Positions 1 to 8,924 of a stretch of 64,000 nucleotides of DNA are shown piece by piece. This stretch comes from Variovorax beijingensis (GTDB lineage Bacteria > Pseudomonadota > Gammaproteobacteria > Burkholderiales > Burkholderiaceae_C). The DNA lies in NCBI RefSeq assembly GCF_007828835.1, contig NZ_VIVL01000002.1, positions 62,001-126,000 of the forward strand. Reading direction: 5' to 3'. The notes under the pieces are model-generated. The model had not been told where the DNA came from. It saw only the letters and a program-made list of their open reading frames with translations, and made no database searches. The position numbers and the translations under genes are program-made. How positions within the stretch are numbered: the first letter of the stretch is position 1; each line of letters starts with the position of its first letter.

Positions 1-460
1 TCTCGGCCAGCAGCTCCACCATCTGGCGCCGCTTTTCCTCGCGGGCGATGGCTTCCTTCGGATCGCCCGAGGCGCGCGGGTCCGGCGCAGGCATGGCCGC
101 CAGGTCGCGCTTGAGCTGCGCGAGCAGCTGCATCTGCTGGGCCTGCATGGCCTCGACCTGGCGCCGCGCCTCCTCGATCGAGTCGCCGACGGCGGTGAAG
201 CTCGAGGGCGGCAGCGGACTGGTGGCGCGGCCGCGCTCGAGGTCGCCGCCGCCCGCGAGCGAGGTCTGGGCCATCACGCGGGTCTTGGCGTCGGGCTTGT
301 CATTGGTCTTGCTGTTGACCAGGATCACCTCGAGCGGGGTTTCGCTGAAGACCCGGTTGAACGATTCGGGATCGACGAAACGCACCGCCAGAAGTGCGGC
401 GTGCGCGATGACCGACACGCCGAGTGCGATCTGCAGCGTGCTCAGATCCCTGAAGTTCAT
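1..460 (-). CDS. TonB-family energy transducer (3' part cut off by window edge)
   Basis: The frame starts at ATG 460 with an AAGGA-like ribosome site about 10 bases upstream and stays open to base 1, so only the N-terminal 153 residues are visible. It has a short cytoplasmic start, one hydrophobic segment at about residues 10-27, and then a hydrophilic periplasmic region rich in Ala/Pro/Gln/Arg with an ERGRATSPLPPSS-like linker. That is the layout of the N-terminal anchor of TonB-type proteins, which transmit proton-motive force to outer-membrane receptors. The diagnostic C-terminal TonB domain lies outside the window, so the call rests on topology and position. It lies 37 bases behind the RNase II-family gene on the same strand and is probably cotranscribed with it. 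Confidence 0.6.
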   Translation of the reverse strand, partial: MNFRDLSTLQIALGVSVIAHAALLAVRFVDPESFNRVFSETPLEVILVNSKTNDKPDAKTRVMAQTSLAGGGDLERGRATSPLPPSSFTAVGDSIEEARRQVEAMQAQQMQLLAQLKRDLAAMPAPDPRASGDPKEAIAREEKRRQMVELLAE

Positions 461-497
461 GGACGACGTTCCTTGGCGCGCATGGGATGACCGGTGC

Positions 498-2558
498 TCA
501 TGCCGGCGTGTTTTCCGGGGCCACCTCGCTGTCGCTGAGGTCGACTGCAATGGCGATGGGGCCGGCGACTTCTTCCGCTTCCTCGTCGCCGCCTTCCTCC
601 TCGGCCTCGACATCCACCTTGGGCGCGTCGAGGCGCTCGAGCACGGTGCCGTGCACGTCGAGCGCGATTTCGTCGATCTCGCCGAGCTTCACGCGCAGGC
701 GCGCGCCGCGCTCCTGCTGACCCGCCACCGGGAACACCAGCGGCAGCGTGTCCGCGCGCACCAGCGCGCCGTTCGGGATGTCCTTGATGACGGTCGCCTC
801 GAGCTCGGTGATGCCCCGCTGCTGCAGGTACTTGAGCGTCCAGAAGCGCTCCATGCCGCCCTGGTAGGCGTTGTACGTTGCGTAGGCGGCGTCGAAGCCC
901 GAGAGAATGGAGAACAGGTCCGCATCCTTGGGCTTGAACGGCGCGGCCAGCGCGGCGGTCTTGCCGTGGCGCGCGGCGGCAATGATCTGCCACTGGTTCA
1001 CCAGGTCGGTGTAGCGGCGCAGCGGCGAGGTGCTCCAGGCATAGCTCTTCACGCCCAGGCCCGCATGCGGCAGGGCCCGCGTACCCATGCGCACCTTGAT
1101 GCCGGGCGCCAGGCTGGCCTGGCTGCGGTAGAGCCCCGGCACGCCGAGCTCGCCGAGCCAGCCGCCCCAGCTGCTGTTGGCCAGGATCATGGCTTCGGAC
1201 ACAATCAGGTCGAGCGGCGCGCCGCGCTGGCGCGTGGTGATCTGCACCTGCTCGCTGCCGTCCGGTTCGCCGTCGTTGCCCACGAGGCGGAAGTTGTAGT
1301 CGGGCCGGTTGAAGTTCTCGGGCTTGCCGCGCACCACTTCGCGCCGGGCCTTCAGCTCTTTCGCGAGGCGGAACAGGAAGGACAGCGGCGCGCGCAGCTT
1401 TGCAGCGGCCTCGGGCGTGTTCTCGCTCGTGAACGAAGCGTCTTCGAGCCAGGGCTGCGTGACCACCGCGTCGAGCCGGTCGTGCCGCAGGTTGGCCACG
1501 ATCGGCACGCGTTCGAGCTTCGTCTCGGTCGATTGCAGTTCGAGCGTGGCTTCGTCGAAGCGCGCGTAGAGCGACACCGCGGGCCGGTCGCCGCCTTCGA
1601 GCAGCGTGTAGGTGCTCACGACATCGTCGGGCAGCATGGTGATCTTGTGGCCCGGCATGTAGACCGTGGACATGCGCGCGCGCGCCACCTGGTCGATGGC
1701 GCTGCCCGGCGTCAGTGCCAGGCCGGGCGCGGCGATGTGGATGCCGACCGTGACGCTGCCGCTGCCAAGGCCCTGCACCGAGAGTGCATCGTCGATTTCG
1801 GTGGTCTGCGAGTCGTCGATCGAGAATGCCTGCACGCCTTCGGCCAGCGGCAGCTCGTCCACGATGGGCGGCGCGGCGAGTGCCGGGAAACCCGTGCCCT
1901 TGGGAAAGTTCTCGAACAGGAAGCGCCGCCAGTGGAACTGGTAGGGCGAGTCGATGGCGCCGGCGCGTTCCAGCAACTCGAGCGGCGGGCGCTGGGTGGC
2001 GCGCGCGGCGTCGACCACGGCCTTGTATTCGGGCGCGTTCTTGTCGGGCTTGAACAGGATCTTGTAGAGCTGCTCGCGGATTGGCTGCGGGCAGATGCCC
2101 TCGGCCAGTTGGGCGGCCCATTCGACGATCTGCGCCTGCACCACTTTCTTCTTCTCGATGGCGGCCAGCGCCTGCTGCAGGATCTCGGCTGGCGCCTTCT
2201 TGAAGCGTCCCTTGCCCGCGCGGCGGAAGTAGTGCGGCGCTTCGAACAGCGCGAACAGCGCCGCGGCCTGCTGCGCGAGCGTGGGCTTGTCGCTGAAATA
2301 GTCGGACGCGAGGTCGGCAAAACCGAACTCGCCCTCCGGCGCGAATTCCCAGGCCAGGTCGAGGTCCATCGTGGCTGCGAGCGCGCGCGCCTCGGCGATC
2401 AGCTCGGCCGGGGCCGGCTTCTCGAAACGCAGAACGATGTTGGCGCCCTTGACCTTGACGCGCTTGCCGGTGTCGAGCTCGACCTGCGCCGATGCTTCGG
2501 CCTCCGACAGCACGCGGCCGCCGAGGTACTTGCCGGCTTCTTCAAACAATACAAACAT
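498..2558 (-). CDS. RNase II-family (RNB domain) exoribonuclease
   Basis: 686 residues. The RNB catalytic signature DDSQTTEIDDALS at residues 248-260 carries the clustered aspartates that bind Mg2+ in 3'-to-5' hydrolytic exoribonucleases (RNase II/RNase R). The N-terminus (MFVLFEEAGKYLGGRVLSEA) resembles the non-canonical N-domain of short RNB proteins of Burkholderiales rather than the cold-shock domains of E. coli Rnr. The arrangement is an N-terminal winged region at about 1-220, the RNB core at about 245-560, and a C-terminal region ending in a very acidic tail of many Glu/Asp. The likely role is RNA decay in the cytoplasm. The ATG at 2558 is the first in frame; no strong Shine-Dalgarno is visible. 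It reads into the TonB-like gene. Confidence 0.85.
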   Translation of the reverse strand: MFVLFEEAGKYLGGRVLSEAEASAQVELDTGKRVKVKGANIVLRFEKPAPAELIAEARALAATMDLDLAWEFAPEGEFGFADLASDYFSDKPTLAQQAAALFALFEAPHYFRRAGKGRFKKAPAEILQQALAAIEKKKVVQAQIVEWAAQLAEGICPQPIREQLYKILFKPDKNAPEYKAVVDAARATQRPPLELLERAGAIDSPYQFHWRRFLFENFPKGTGFPALAAPPIVDELPLAEGVQAFSIDDSQTTEIDDALSVQGLGSGSVTVGIHIAAPGLALTPGSAIDQVARARMSTVYMPGHKITMLPDDVVSTYTLLEGGDRPAVSLYARFDEATLELQSTETKLERVPIVANLRHDRLDAVVTQPWLEDASFTSENTPEAAAKLRAPLSFLFRLAKELKARREVVRGKPENFNRPDYNFRLVGNDGEPDGSEQVQITTRQRGAPLDLIVSEAMILANSSWGGWLGELGVPGLYRSQASLAPGIKVRMGTRALPHAGLGVKSYAWSTSPLRRYTDLVNQWQIIAAARHGKTAALAAPFKPKDADLFSILSGFDAAYATYNAYQGGMERFWTLKYLQQRGITELEATVIKDIPNGALVRADTLPLVFPVAGQQERGARLRVKLGEIDEIALDVHGTVLERLDAPKVDVEAEEEGGDEEAEEVAGPIAIAVDLSDSEVAPENTPA

Positions 2559-2622
2559 GCCCGGATTGTCCCAGACTTGGGGACGCGCACGGGCCTGGCT
2601 GCTGCGCGATGCCTGCCGGGCT

Positions 2623-3216
2623 TCAGACGGGATTGATGAACGCGATCACGTCGTCGAGGTGGTTTTCCTCGAAATCGGACAGCGCATGGTCGCCGCCCTC
2701 GATCAGCTTGATGTTGCTGTCGGGGTAGCGTGCCGAGGTTTCGTGCCAGTCGAGCGCTTCGTCGCCCTTGGCGATGATGGCCAGCACGCGCTCGGGGCGG
2801 GTGAGCGCGCCGACCTCCATGGTGCGCAGCTCCTGGATGTATTCGGGCTTGAAATAGAAGTGCTCGGCCGGGTCGTGCCAGGCGGTCTGGTCGCCGATGT
2901 AGCGCGCAAGGTCGCGCGCCGGATGCACCGCCGGATTCAGCAGCACGGCGCGGCAGCGCGTCATGCCGGCCACGTAGGTGGCATAGAAGCCGCCCAGCGA
3001 GGACCCGACCACGGCCATCGACTTGCGCGGCCAGTCCGCGATGCCCTTCATCACCATGTCGATGGCCTCGCGTGGCGAGGGTGGCAGCTGCGGGCACCAC
3101 CACTGCAGGTCCGGGTGCTCGCGGGCCACGCGCGCTGCCATCAGCCGCGCCTTGGTGGAGCGGGGCGAGGAGCGGAATCCGTGCAGATACAACAGGTGAG
3201 TGGTTTGCGGGTCCAT
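2623..3216 (-). CDS. YqiA/YcfP-type alpha/beta-fold esterase
   Basis: 197 residues from ATG 3216 (MDPQTTHLLYLHGFRSSPRS). The N-terminal LYLHGF is the oxyanion strand of small alpha/beta hydrolases. The nucleophile elbow is GSSLGG (VVGSSLGGFYATYVA), the acid lies in the AIIAKGDEALDW segment, and the histidine is in EGGDHALSDF. These match the UPF0227/YqiA family, single-domain cytosolic esterases of unknown natural substrate. The frame is open upstream to 3471, but the extra residues do not look like protein and the family starts at this methionine. It precedes the RNB gene on the same strand with 64 bases between them and may be the first gene of that operon. Confidence 0.8.
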   Translation of the reverse strand: MDPQTTHLLYLHGFRSSPRSTKARLMAARVAREHPDLQWWCPQLPPSPREAIDMVMKGIADWPRKSMAVVGSSLGGFYATYVAGMTRCRAVLLNPAVHPARDLARYIGDQTAWHDPAEHFYFKPEYIQELRTMEVGALTRPERVLAIIAKGDEALDWHETSARYPDSNIKLIEGGDHALSDFEENHLDDVIAFINPV

Positions 3217-3515
3217 GCGGGGCGGAGACTGGAAGTGGTGCGGTCTACACAGCTCCCTGGAAGGAGCCGGTTGATTTTGCATGAGGACCGTGCGCCCGAC
3301 GCGGTCGTCGGCGCACGAGGCTTCGATATGAGGGCTTACTGCACGGGCAAGCTGGTTTGCCACAGGGTCCATGGACGATGCCAAGAGGCAAAAAGTATTC
3401 AACCGAAATGCGCGACCGGACTCGCAAGTCGAAGCGAGTTTCAACGGCCCGCGCCGCTGTCCGCATCCCATGAAAACGGGAGGTCCGCCGGCTCTTTTGC
3501 GTTGCGCCGAAGCTT
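3217..3515. other. Divergent intergenic region without recognised gene
   Basis: About 300 bases separate the esterase gene (minus) from the response-regulator gene (plus). Several open frames cross it, but none has protein-like composition or a ribosome site. It presumably holds the two divergent promoters; I could not assign -35/-10 boxes with confidence. Confidence 0.5.
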
Positions 3516-4256
3516 ATGCTCAAGCCCATGAATATCGAGGCAACGGACACCGGGAAGACGCACCGCTGGGGCGTGCTCGTGGTCGAGGACGACAGCCGCG
3601 CGCGCGCCTTCTTCGAGGCGAGCGTGCAGCGCAGCGCCAGCCTTTTCTGGCTCGGTAGCGCCGGCACGGTGCACGAGGCACTGGCGTGGATGGCCCAGAC
3701 CACCATCATTCCCGACGTGCTGCTCGTCGATCTCGGCATGCCCGACGGCAGCGGGCTCGACGTGATCCGCGAGGCCGTGGCGCGCTTTCCGGGCTGCGAG
3801 CCGCTGGTGATCTCGGTCTTCGGCGATGAGGAAAACGTGCTTGCCAGCATCGAGGCCGGCGCCGTCGGCTACATCCACAAGGACGCTGCGCCGGAAGACA
3901 TTGCGCAGACCATCGTCGAGATGAAGGCCGGCGCCTCGCCGATCTCGCCCATGATCGCGCGGCGCGTGCTGGCCAAGTACCGCAGCCTGCAGCTGGCCGG
4001 AACGCTCGCCGCCGCGCCACCCGAGGCGGCCCTCGGCACCACCACGGCGCCCAGCCTGCTGTCCGCGCGCGAGCACGAGGTGCTGACCTTGATAGCGCGC
4101 GGTTTTTCCTATGCCGAGATCGCGCGCCTCAAGGGCCTGAGCGTGCACACAGTGCAGACGCACATCAAGAATCTCTACGGCAAGCTGGCCGTGCACTCCA
4201 AGAGCGAGGCCGTGTTCGAGGCCACGCGCCTCGGCCTGCTGTCCCATCCGGGGTGA
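3516..4256 (+). CDS. NarL/FixJ-type response regulator with LuxR HTH
   Basis: 246 residues. The N-terminal receiver domain (about 18-140) has the acidic pair EDD at 24-26, the phospho-acceptor Asp72 in VDLGMPDGSG and the conserved Lys in the YIHKDA segment. A C-terminal LuxR HTH (about 180-240) carries LLSAREHEVLTLIARGFSYAEIARLKGLS and the recognition helix HTVQTHIKNLYGKL. Its stop overlaps the GTG start of the sensor kinase gene by three bases, so the two form a two-component pair. An in-frame ATG at 3528 is an alternative start. The regulon and stimulus cannot be read from the sequence. Confidence 0.88.
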   Translation: MLKPMNIEATDTGKTHRWGVLVVEDDSRARAFFEASVQRSASLFWLGSAGTVHEALAWMAQTTIIPDVLLVDLGMPDGSGLDVIREAVARFPGCEPLVISVFGDEENVLASIEAGAVGYIHKDAAPEDIAQTIVEMKAGASPISPMIARRVLAKYRSLQLAGTLAAAPPEAALGTTTAPSLLSAREHEVLTLIARGFSYAEIARLKGLSVHTVQTHIKNLYGKLAVHSKSEAVFEATRLGLLSHPG

Positions 4257-6118
4257 ATCGCGTGGCCGGACGCATGTTCGGGCGGGCGGGCAGGGCGCTT
4301 GCTGAGCTATGGCTCGCGGCAACTCTGATGCTGGCGGCGCAGCCGGCGGCGGCCGCGCCGGCCGAGGGCACGATCGAACTGCGCCGCGGCACCGTGTGGA
4401 CCACCGTCGACGGCGCCACGCACAAGGCGCCCGTCGAACTCTCCTACCACTGGGACCGCCAGCACGGCGGACGCCCCGGCTACGCGACCTTCGAGCTGCC
4501 ATTCACGCTCGAAGCCGAGCCCGAGGTGCCCTGGGGCATCTTCATTCCACGCGCCGGCAGCGTTCTGGAGGTGTGGCTCAATGACGCGCTGCTGCAGGTC
4601 TACGGCGACCTGACCCGCGGCAACGGGGCGGACTACGCCAAGGCGCCGCTGTACGTGCCGGTGCCGGGGCACCTGCTGAAGGCCGGCGAGAACCGCCTGC
4701 AGGTTCGCATACGGGCCGACAGCGCCCGCCGGGCCGGGCTTTCGCGCGTGACCATCGGAGCCGCGACGCCGGTGCGCACCGATCTCTTCGAAAGCGCCTA
4801 TGCCTGGCGCTTCACCGGCTCGGTGCTCCTGACCGCCTTCAGCCTGATTGTCGGCAGCATCGCGCTGGCGCTGTGGCTCACGCAGGTGGATGCCGCTGCC
4901 ACCGGATGGCGCCGGCGCGACAGCCTCTATTTCTGGGCCGCGCTGGCCGAGTTCTGCTGGGCGATCCGGGTGGCCGACGGCGTGATCGCCGAGCCGCCGC
5001 TGCCCTGGGGCGCCTGGGGCGTGCTCATGGCCACCTGCTATGCGGGCTGGGCCGCGTCCGCCATGATGTTCTGCTACCAGCTGGCAGGCTGGGACGGCAG
5101 CCCGCGCATGCGCTGGCTGCGCTGGCCGATGGCCGGCGTGGTGCCCGGAACCGTGATGGCCACCGCCCTCGCGCTCCACCGCGAACAGCCCTATTGGCTC
5201 ACCGGCTGGCTCGCACTGGAGATCGTGTTCGTTGCGCTGTTCGTCGGTGCCTTTGCCGTGGCCACCATCCGGCGGCCGAACGTGGGCCGCGTGCTCGTGG
5301 CTGCCGCCGCACTGGTGACGCTGGGCTTCGGCACCCGCGACTGGCTCGTGATCCGCCTGAGCGACACCTACGGCGAGACCACCTGGGTGCGCTATTCCTC
5401 CGTGTTCTTCGGCATCGCGCTGCTGCTGATCGTCTTGCGGCGCTTCCATGCCGCAAGCGTGCAGGCGCGCGGCTCGGTCGCTGCCCTGGCCGAACGCGTG
5501 GCGCAGCGCGAGCGTGAACTCGCATCCACCTTCGCCGCGCTCGAACAGGTGGCGCGCGACCAGGCGCGCACCCACGAGCGCGAGCGCATCCTGCGCGACA
5601 TGCACGACGGCGTGGGCTCGCACATCAGCTCGGCCATCCGGCAACTGCAGTCGGGCCAGGCCAGGCCGGAGGAACTGCTGCGGACGCTGTGCGACTCGCT
5701 CGACCAGCTCAAGCTGGCCATCGACTCCATTCACCTGCCGCCAGGCGACGTCGGCGCCCTGCTGGCGGCACTGCGCTACCGGCTGGAGCCGCGCCTGGCG
5801 GCCGCGGGCATTCAGTTCGAATGGGCGGTGGACGAGGTGCCCGACGTGAAGCGGCTCGACGCCCAAGCCATGCGGCAACTGCAGTTCCTGCTGTTCGAGG
5901 CGATTTCCAACGTGCTGCAGCACGCCCAGGCCAGGACCCTCCGGATCGAGGCCGAAGCGCTGGCCGGCGCCGTGCAGCTGCGCGTGATCGACGACGGCCG
6001 GGGCTTCGATGCGCTGCAGGTGCCCAGGGCGCTGGCGGAGCGCGCCGCCGCCATCGGCGCCCGGCTGGCGCTCGAAAGCCGACCGGGGCGCACGGTCGTT
6101 CAGCTCGGCTTCGGCTGA
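4253..6118 (+). CDS. Membrane sensor histidine kinase (HisKA_3, 7TM sensor type)
   Basis: 621 residues from GTG 4253, which overlaps the regulator stop (GTGA). A signal-like hydrophobic segment at about 15-34 ends in AAAA. It is followed by a beta-rich periplasmic domain (about 38-180) like 7TMR-DISMED2, then about seven hydrophobic helices (about 185-400) and a short coiled coil. The kinase core has the NarL-partner dimerisation motif RERILRDMHDGVGSHIS, with phospho-acceptor His451, and an ATPase domain with N-box FEAISNVLQHA and G-box DDGRGF. Transcribed with the LuxR-type regulator upstream. The ligand is unknown; members with this layout are thought to sense small carbohydrates or membrane signals, which is only family inference. 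Confidence 0.85.
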   Translation: MNRVAGRMFGRAGRALAELWLAATLMLAAQPAAAAPAEGTIELRRGTVWTTVDGATHKAPVELSYHWDRQHGGRPGYATFELPFTLEAEPEVPWGIFIPRAGSVLEVWLNDALLQVYGDLTRGNGADYAKAPLYVPVPGHLLKAGENRLQVRIRADSARRAGLSRVTIGAATPVRTDLFESAYAWRFTGSVLLTAFSLIVGSIALALWLTQVDAAATGWRRRDSLYFWAALAEFCWAIRVADGVIAEPPLPWGAWGVLMATCYAGWAASAMMFCYQLAGWDGSPRMRWLRWPMAGVVPGTVMATALALHREQPYWLTGWLALEIVFVALFVGAFAVATIRRPNVGRVLVAAAALVTLGFGTRDWLVIRLSDTYGETTWVRYSSVFFGIALLLIVLRRFHAASVQARGSVAALAERVAQRERELASTFAALEQVARDQARTHERERILRDMHDGVGSHISSAIRQLQSGQARPEELLRTLCDSLDQLKLAIDSIHLPPGDVGALLAALRYRLEPRLAAAGIQFEWAVDEVPDVKRLDAQAMRQLQFLLFEAISNVLQHAQARTLRIEAEALAGAVQLRVIDDGRGFDALQVPRALAERAAAIGARLALESRPGRTVVQLGFG

Positions 6119-6150
6119 GGTGCGCCGCGGGGCGCGGATAATCCGCCCCC

Positions 6151-7305
6151 ATGTCCGCAGTGTTCAACCAGCCCTCCCTGGCGCGCCGGGTCGCGCCCAT
6201 CTTCCAGGGCTTCGACGGTTTTCTGGCCTTCGCCGTGCTGCTGCTGGCTTTCGCCGGGCTGCTGACCATGTATTCGTCGGGCTACGACCATGGTTCGCGC
6301 TTTGCCGACCACGGCCGCAACATGCTGCTGGCGGGTTTCATCATGTTCGTGGTGGCCCAGGTGCCGCCGCAGCGGCTGATGATGTTCGCGGTGCCGCTCT
6401 ACGCGACCGGGGTGGCGCTGCTGATCGCGGTGGCGCTGTTCGGCATCACCAAGAAGGGCGCACAGCGCTGGATCAACGTGGGCGTGGTGATCCAGCCCAG
6501 CGAAATCCTCAAGATCGCGATGCCGCTGATGCTGGCCTGGTGGTTCCAGCGCCGCGAGGGCCAGCTGCGGCCGCTCGATTTCGTGGTGGCCACGGTGCTG
6601 CTGGCGGTGCCGGTCGGGCTCATCATGAAACAGCCCGACCTGGGCACCTCGCTGCTGGTGCTGGCGGCCGGCATGGCGGTGATCTTCTTTGCCGGGCTGC
6701 CCTGGAAGCTGATCGTGCCGCCGGTGGTGATCGGCGCCGTGGCGGTCACGCTGATCGTGGGCTTCGAGTCGCAGCTGTGCGCCGACGGCGTCGACTGGCG
6801 CGTGCTGCACGACTACCAGAAGCAGCGCGTGTGCACGCTGCTCGACCCCAGCAAGGACCCGCTGGGCAAGGGCTTCCACATCATCCAGGGCATGATCGCG
6901 ATCGGTTCGGGCGGCGTCGGCGGCAAGGGCTTCATGCAGGGCACGCAGACGCACCTCGAATTCATTCCCGAGCGCACCACCGACTTCATCTTCGCCGCCT
7001 ATTCCGAGGAGTTCGGCCTGGTCGGCAACCTGGCGCTGATCGCGGCCTTCATCCTGCTGATCTTCCGCGGGCTGGCCATCGCCGCTGCGGCGCAGACCCT
7101 GTTCTCGCGCCTGCTCGCGGGCGCGGTCACGATGATTTTCTTCACCTATGCCTTCGTCAACATGGGCATGGTGAGCGGCATCCTGCCGGTGGTGGGCGTG
7201 CCGCTGCCGTTCATCAGCTATGGCGGCACCGCCATGGTCACGCTGGGGCTGGGGCTGGGCATCCTGATGTCGATCGCCCGGGCCAGGAAGCTGGCCCAGA
7301 ACTAA
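6151..7305 (+). CDS. rodA: RodA peptidoglycan glycosyltransferase (SEDS family)
   Basis: 384 residues, close to the usual 370-380 of RodA/MrdB. It is a polytopic inner-membrane protein with about ten hydrophobic helices. SEDS landmarks are RWINVGVVIQPSEILKIAMPLMLAWW, KQPDLGTSLLVLAAG, a long loop after LCADGVDWRVLHDYQKQRV, GKGFMQGTQTHLEFIPERTTDFIFAAYSEEFG, and the C-terminal LPVVGVPLPFISYGG. RodA polymerises glycan strands from lipid II in the elongasome with PBP2. It starts 33 bases after the kinase gene. The mre genes and mrdA that often accompany it must lie elsewhere. A dispersed hairpin repeat follows the stop. Confidence 0.95.
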   Translation: MSAVFNQPSLARRVAPIFQGFDGFLAFAVLLLAFAGLLTMYSSGYDHGSRFADHGRNMLLAGFIMFVVAQVPPQRLMMFAVPLYATGVALLIAVALFGITKKGAQRWINVGVVIQPSEILKIAMPLMLAWWFQRREGQLRPLDFVVATVLLAVPVGLIMKQPDLGTSLLVLAAGMAVIFFAGLPWKLIVPPVVIGAVAVTLIVGFESQLCADGVDWRVLHDYQKQRVCTLLDPSKDPLGKGFHIIQGMIAIGSGGVGGKGFMQGTQTHLEFIPERTTDFIFAAYSEEFGLVGNLALIAAFILLIFRGLAIAAAAQTLFSRLLAGAVTMIFFTYAFVNMGMVSGILPVVGVPLPFISYGGTAMVTLGLGLGILMSIARARKLAQN

Positions 7306-7307
7306 TT

Positions 7308-7404
7308 CCAGAAACACCGAGGAACCGGCTTTGCCGGGCCTCTGGTGTTGCCCCCGGTAGGGGGTGGGCGAAAGCGACACGAAGTGCGCGAAGCCTGGGG
7401 GCGA
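7308..7404 (+). repeat. Dispersed intergenic hairpin repeat, copy A
   Basis: Fills the gap between rodA and tldD. It consists of a first stem-loop (AACACC...GGTGTT arms enclosing a CCGGC/GCCGG inner stem), a second stem with CCCCC and GGGGG arms, and a conserved tail ACACGAAGTGCGCGAAGCCTGGGGG. Two related copies in the opposite orientation lie at 29669-29757 and 62747-62844. Comparison of the three shows near-identical tails and first hairpins and more variable C/G arms. I infer a REP-like mobile or structural repeat; it could also end rodA transcripts, though no U-tract follows. Confidence 0.8.
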
Positions 7405-7417
7405 GCAATAATCAGGA

Positions 7418-8878
7418 ATGATCTCCCGCGAACCCACCATCGAGCGCCTCGCCACGGCGCAAAAGCTCCTGCTCACGCCCTTCGGCCTCGACGAATCGCA
7501 CCTGGGCAAGGCCCTGGCCGAGATCACCGCACACAGGGTGGACGACGCCGACCTGTACTTCCAGTACACGCGCAGCGAAGGCTGGAGCCTCGAGGAGGGC
7601 ATCGTCAAGACCGGCAGCTTCAGCATCGACCAGGGCGTCGGCGTGCGCGCGGTCAGCGGTGAGAAGACGGCCTTCGCCTATTCGGACGACATCTCCGAAG
7701 CTTCGCTGCTCGACGCGGCCCGCACGGTGCGCTCGATTTCCTCCGCAGGCCGCACCGGCCGCGTGAAGACCGCAACCCGCAAGATCGCCTCGAGCCGGTC
7801 GCTCTACAACGGCATCGACCCCATTTCCACCCTCGACAGCACGGCCAAGGTCAAGCTGCTCGAAAGGGTCGAGAAGCTGGCGCGTTCGCGCGACCCGCGC
7901 GTGGCGCAGGTCATGGCGGGCCTCGCTAGCGAATACGACGTGGTGCTGGTGGCGCGCGCCGACGGCACGCTGGCGGCCGACGTGCGCCCGCTGGTGCGCC
8001 TGTCGGTCACCGTGATCGCCGAACAGAACGGCCGGCGCGAGGTCGGCTCGGGCGGTGGCGGCGGGCGTTTCGGCCTGGCCTACTTCAACGACGCGCAGAT
8101 TGCCGAATACGTCGACCAGGCCGTGAAGGCCGCGCTGACCAATCTCGATGCACGCCCGGCGCCCGCCGGCGAAATGACCGTGGTGCTCGGCTCCGGCTGG
8201 CCCGGCATCCTGCTGCACGAAGCCATCGGCCACGGCCTGGAAGGCGACTTCAACCGCAAGGGCTCGAGCGCCTTCTCGGGCCGCATCGGCCAGCGCGTGG
8301 CGGCCAAGGGCGTGACGGTGCTCGACGACGGCACCATTGCCGACCGCCGCGGCTCGCTCAACGTCGACGACGAAGGCAACGCCAGCCAGCGCAACGTGCT
8401 GATCGAGGACGGCATCCTCAAGGGCTACATCCAGGATTCGCTCAACGCGCGCCTCATGAAGGTCAAGACCACGGGCAACGGCCGCCGCGAAAGCTACGCC
8501 CACGTGCCGATGCCGCGCATGACCAACACCTACATGCTCGGCGGCGACAAGGACCCGAAGGAAATCGTGGCCAGCATCAAGAAGGGCCTCTATGCCACCA
8601 ACTTCGGCGGCGGGCAGGTCGACATCACGAGCGGCAAGTTCGTGTTCTCGGCCAGCGAGGCCTTCTGGGTCGAGAACGGCAAGATCCAGTACCCGGTCAA
8701 GGGCGCGACCATCGTGGGCAACGGCCCCGACGCGCTCACCCGCGTGACCATGATCGGCAACGACATGGCGCTGGATTCGGGCGTGGGCACCTGCGGCAAG
8801 GAAGGCCAGAGCGTGCCGGTCGGCGTCGGCCAGCCCACCCTGCGCATCGATGGTTTGACCGTAGGCGGAACGGCCTGA
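7418..8878 (+). CDS. tldD: TldD metalloprotease subunit
   Basis: 486 residues, typical for TldD (about 481). The zinc motif HEXXXH is HEAIGH at residues 267-272 within GSGWPGILLHEAIGHGLEGDFNRK, followed by the family block SGRIGQRVAAKGVTVLDDGT. TldD with TldE (PmbA) forms a heterodimeric protease that degrades unfolded peptides and matures microcin B17 and similar peptides, and controls CcdA stability in E. coli. The partner gene is not in this window. The start ATG is close to the dispersed repeat copy A; no strong ribosome site is evident. Confidence 0.95.
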   Translation: MISREPTIERLATAQKLLLTPFGLDESHLGKALAEITAHRVDDADLYFQYTRSEGWSLEEGIVKTGSFSIDQGVGVRAVSGEKTAFAYSDDISEASLLDAARTVRSISSAGRTGRVKTATRKIASSRSLYNGIDPISTLDSTAKVKLLERVEKLARSRDPRVAQVMAGLASEYDVVLVARADGTLAADVRPLVRLSVTVIAEQNGRREVGSGGGGGRFGLAYFNDAQIAEYVDQAVKAALTNLDARPAPAGEMTVVLGSGWPGILLHEAIGHGLEGDFNRKGSSAFSGRIGQRVAAKGVTVLDDGTIADRRGSLNVDDEGNASQRNVLIEDGILKGYIQDSLNARLMKVKTTGNGRRESYAHVPMPRMTNTYMLGGDKDPKEIVASIKKGLYATNFGGGQVDITSGKFVFSASEAFWVENGKIQYPVKGATIVGNGPDALTRVTMIGNDMALDSGVGTCGKEGQSVPVGVGQPTLRIDGLTVGGTA

Positions 8879-8893
8879 GAGCTTGTAAGCTCC

Positions 8894-8919
8894 GCTCCTC
8901 ATTTCTTACAAAGAGGAGC
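8894..8919 (+). promoter_or_regulatory. Hairpin covering the ribosome-binding site of the lipoprotein gene
   Basis: GCTCCTC (8894-8900) can pair with GAGGAGC (8913-8919) across a 12-base loop. The right arm contains the Shine-Dalgarno AGAGGAGC for the ATG at 8925. If formed in the mRNA it would mask translation initiation. The pairing is seen in the sequence; a regulatory role is inferred. Confidence 0.45.
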
Positions 8920-8924
8920 ATTCG

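Noticed and set aside
48..2636. An 862-codon open frame antisense to the RNase and TonB-like genes
   Set aside because: The minus strand has the RNB signature; the plus-strand translation has no recognisable domain.
3217..3471. 85-residue N-terminal extension of the YqiA-like esterase
   Set aside because: The family starts at MDPQTTHLLYLHGF; the extension lacks protein-like features.
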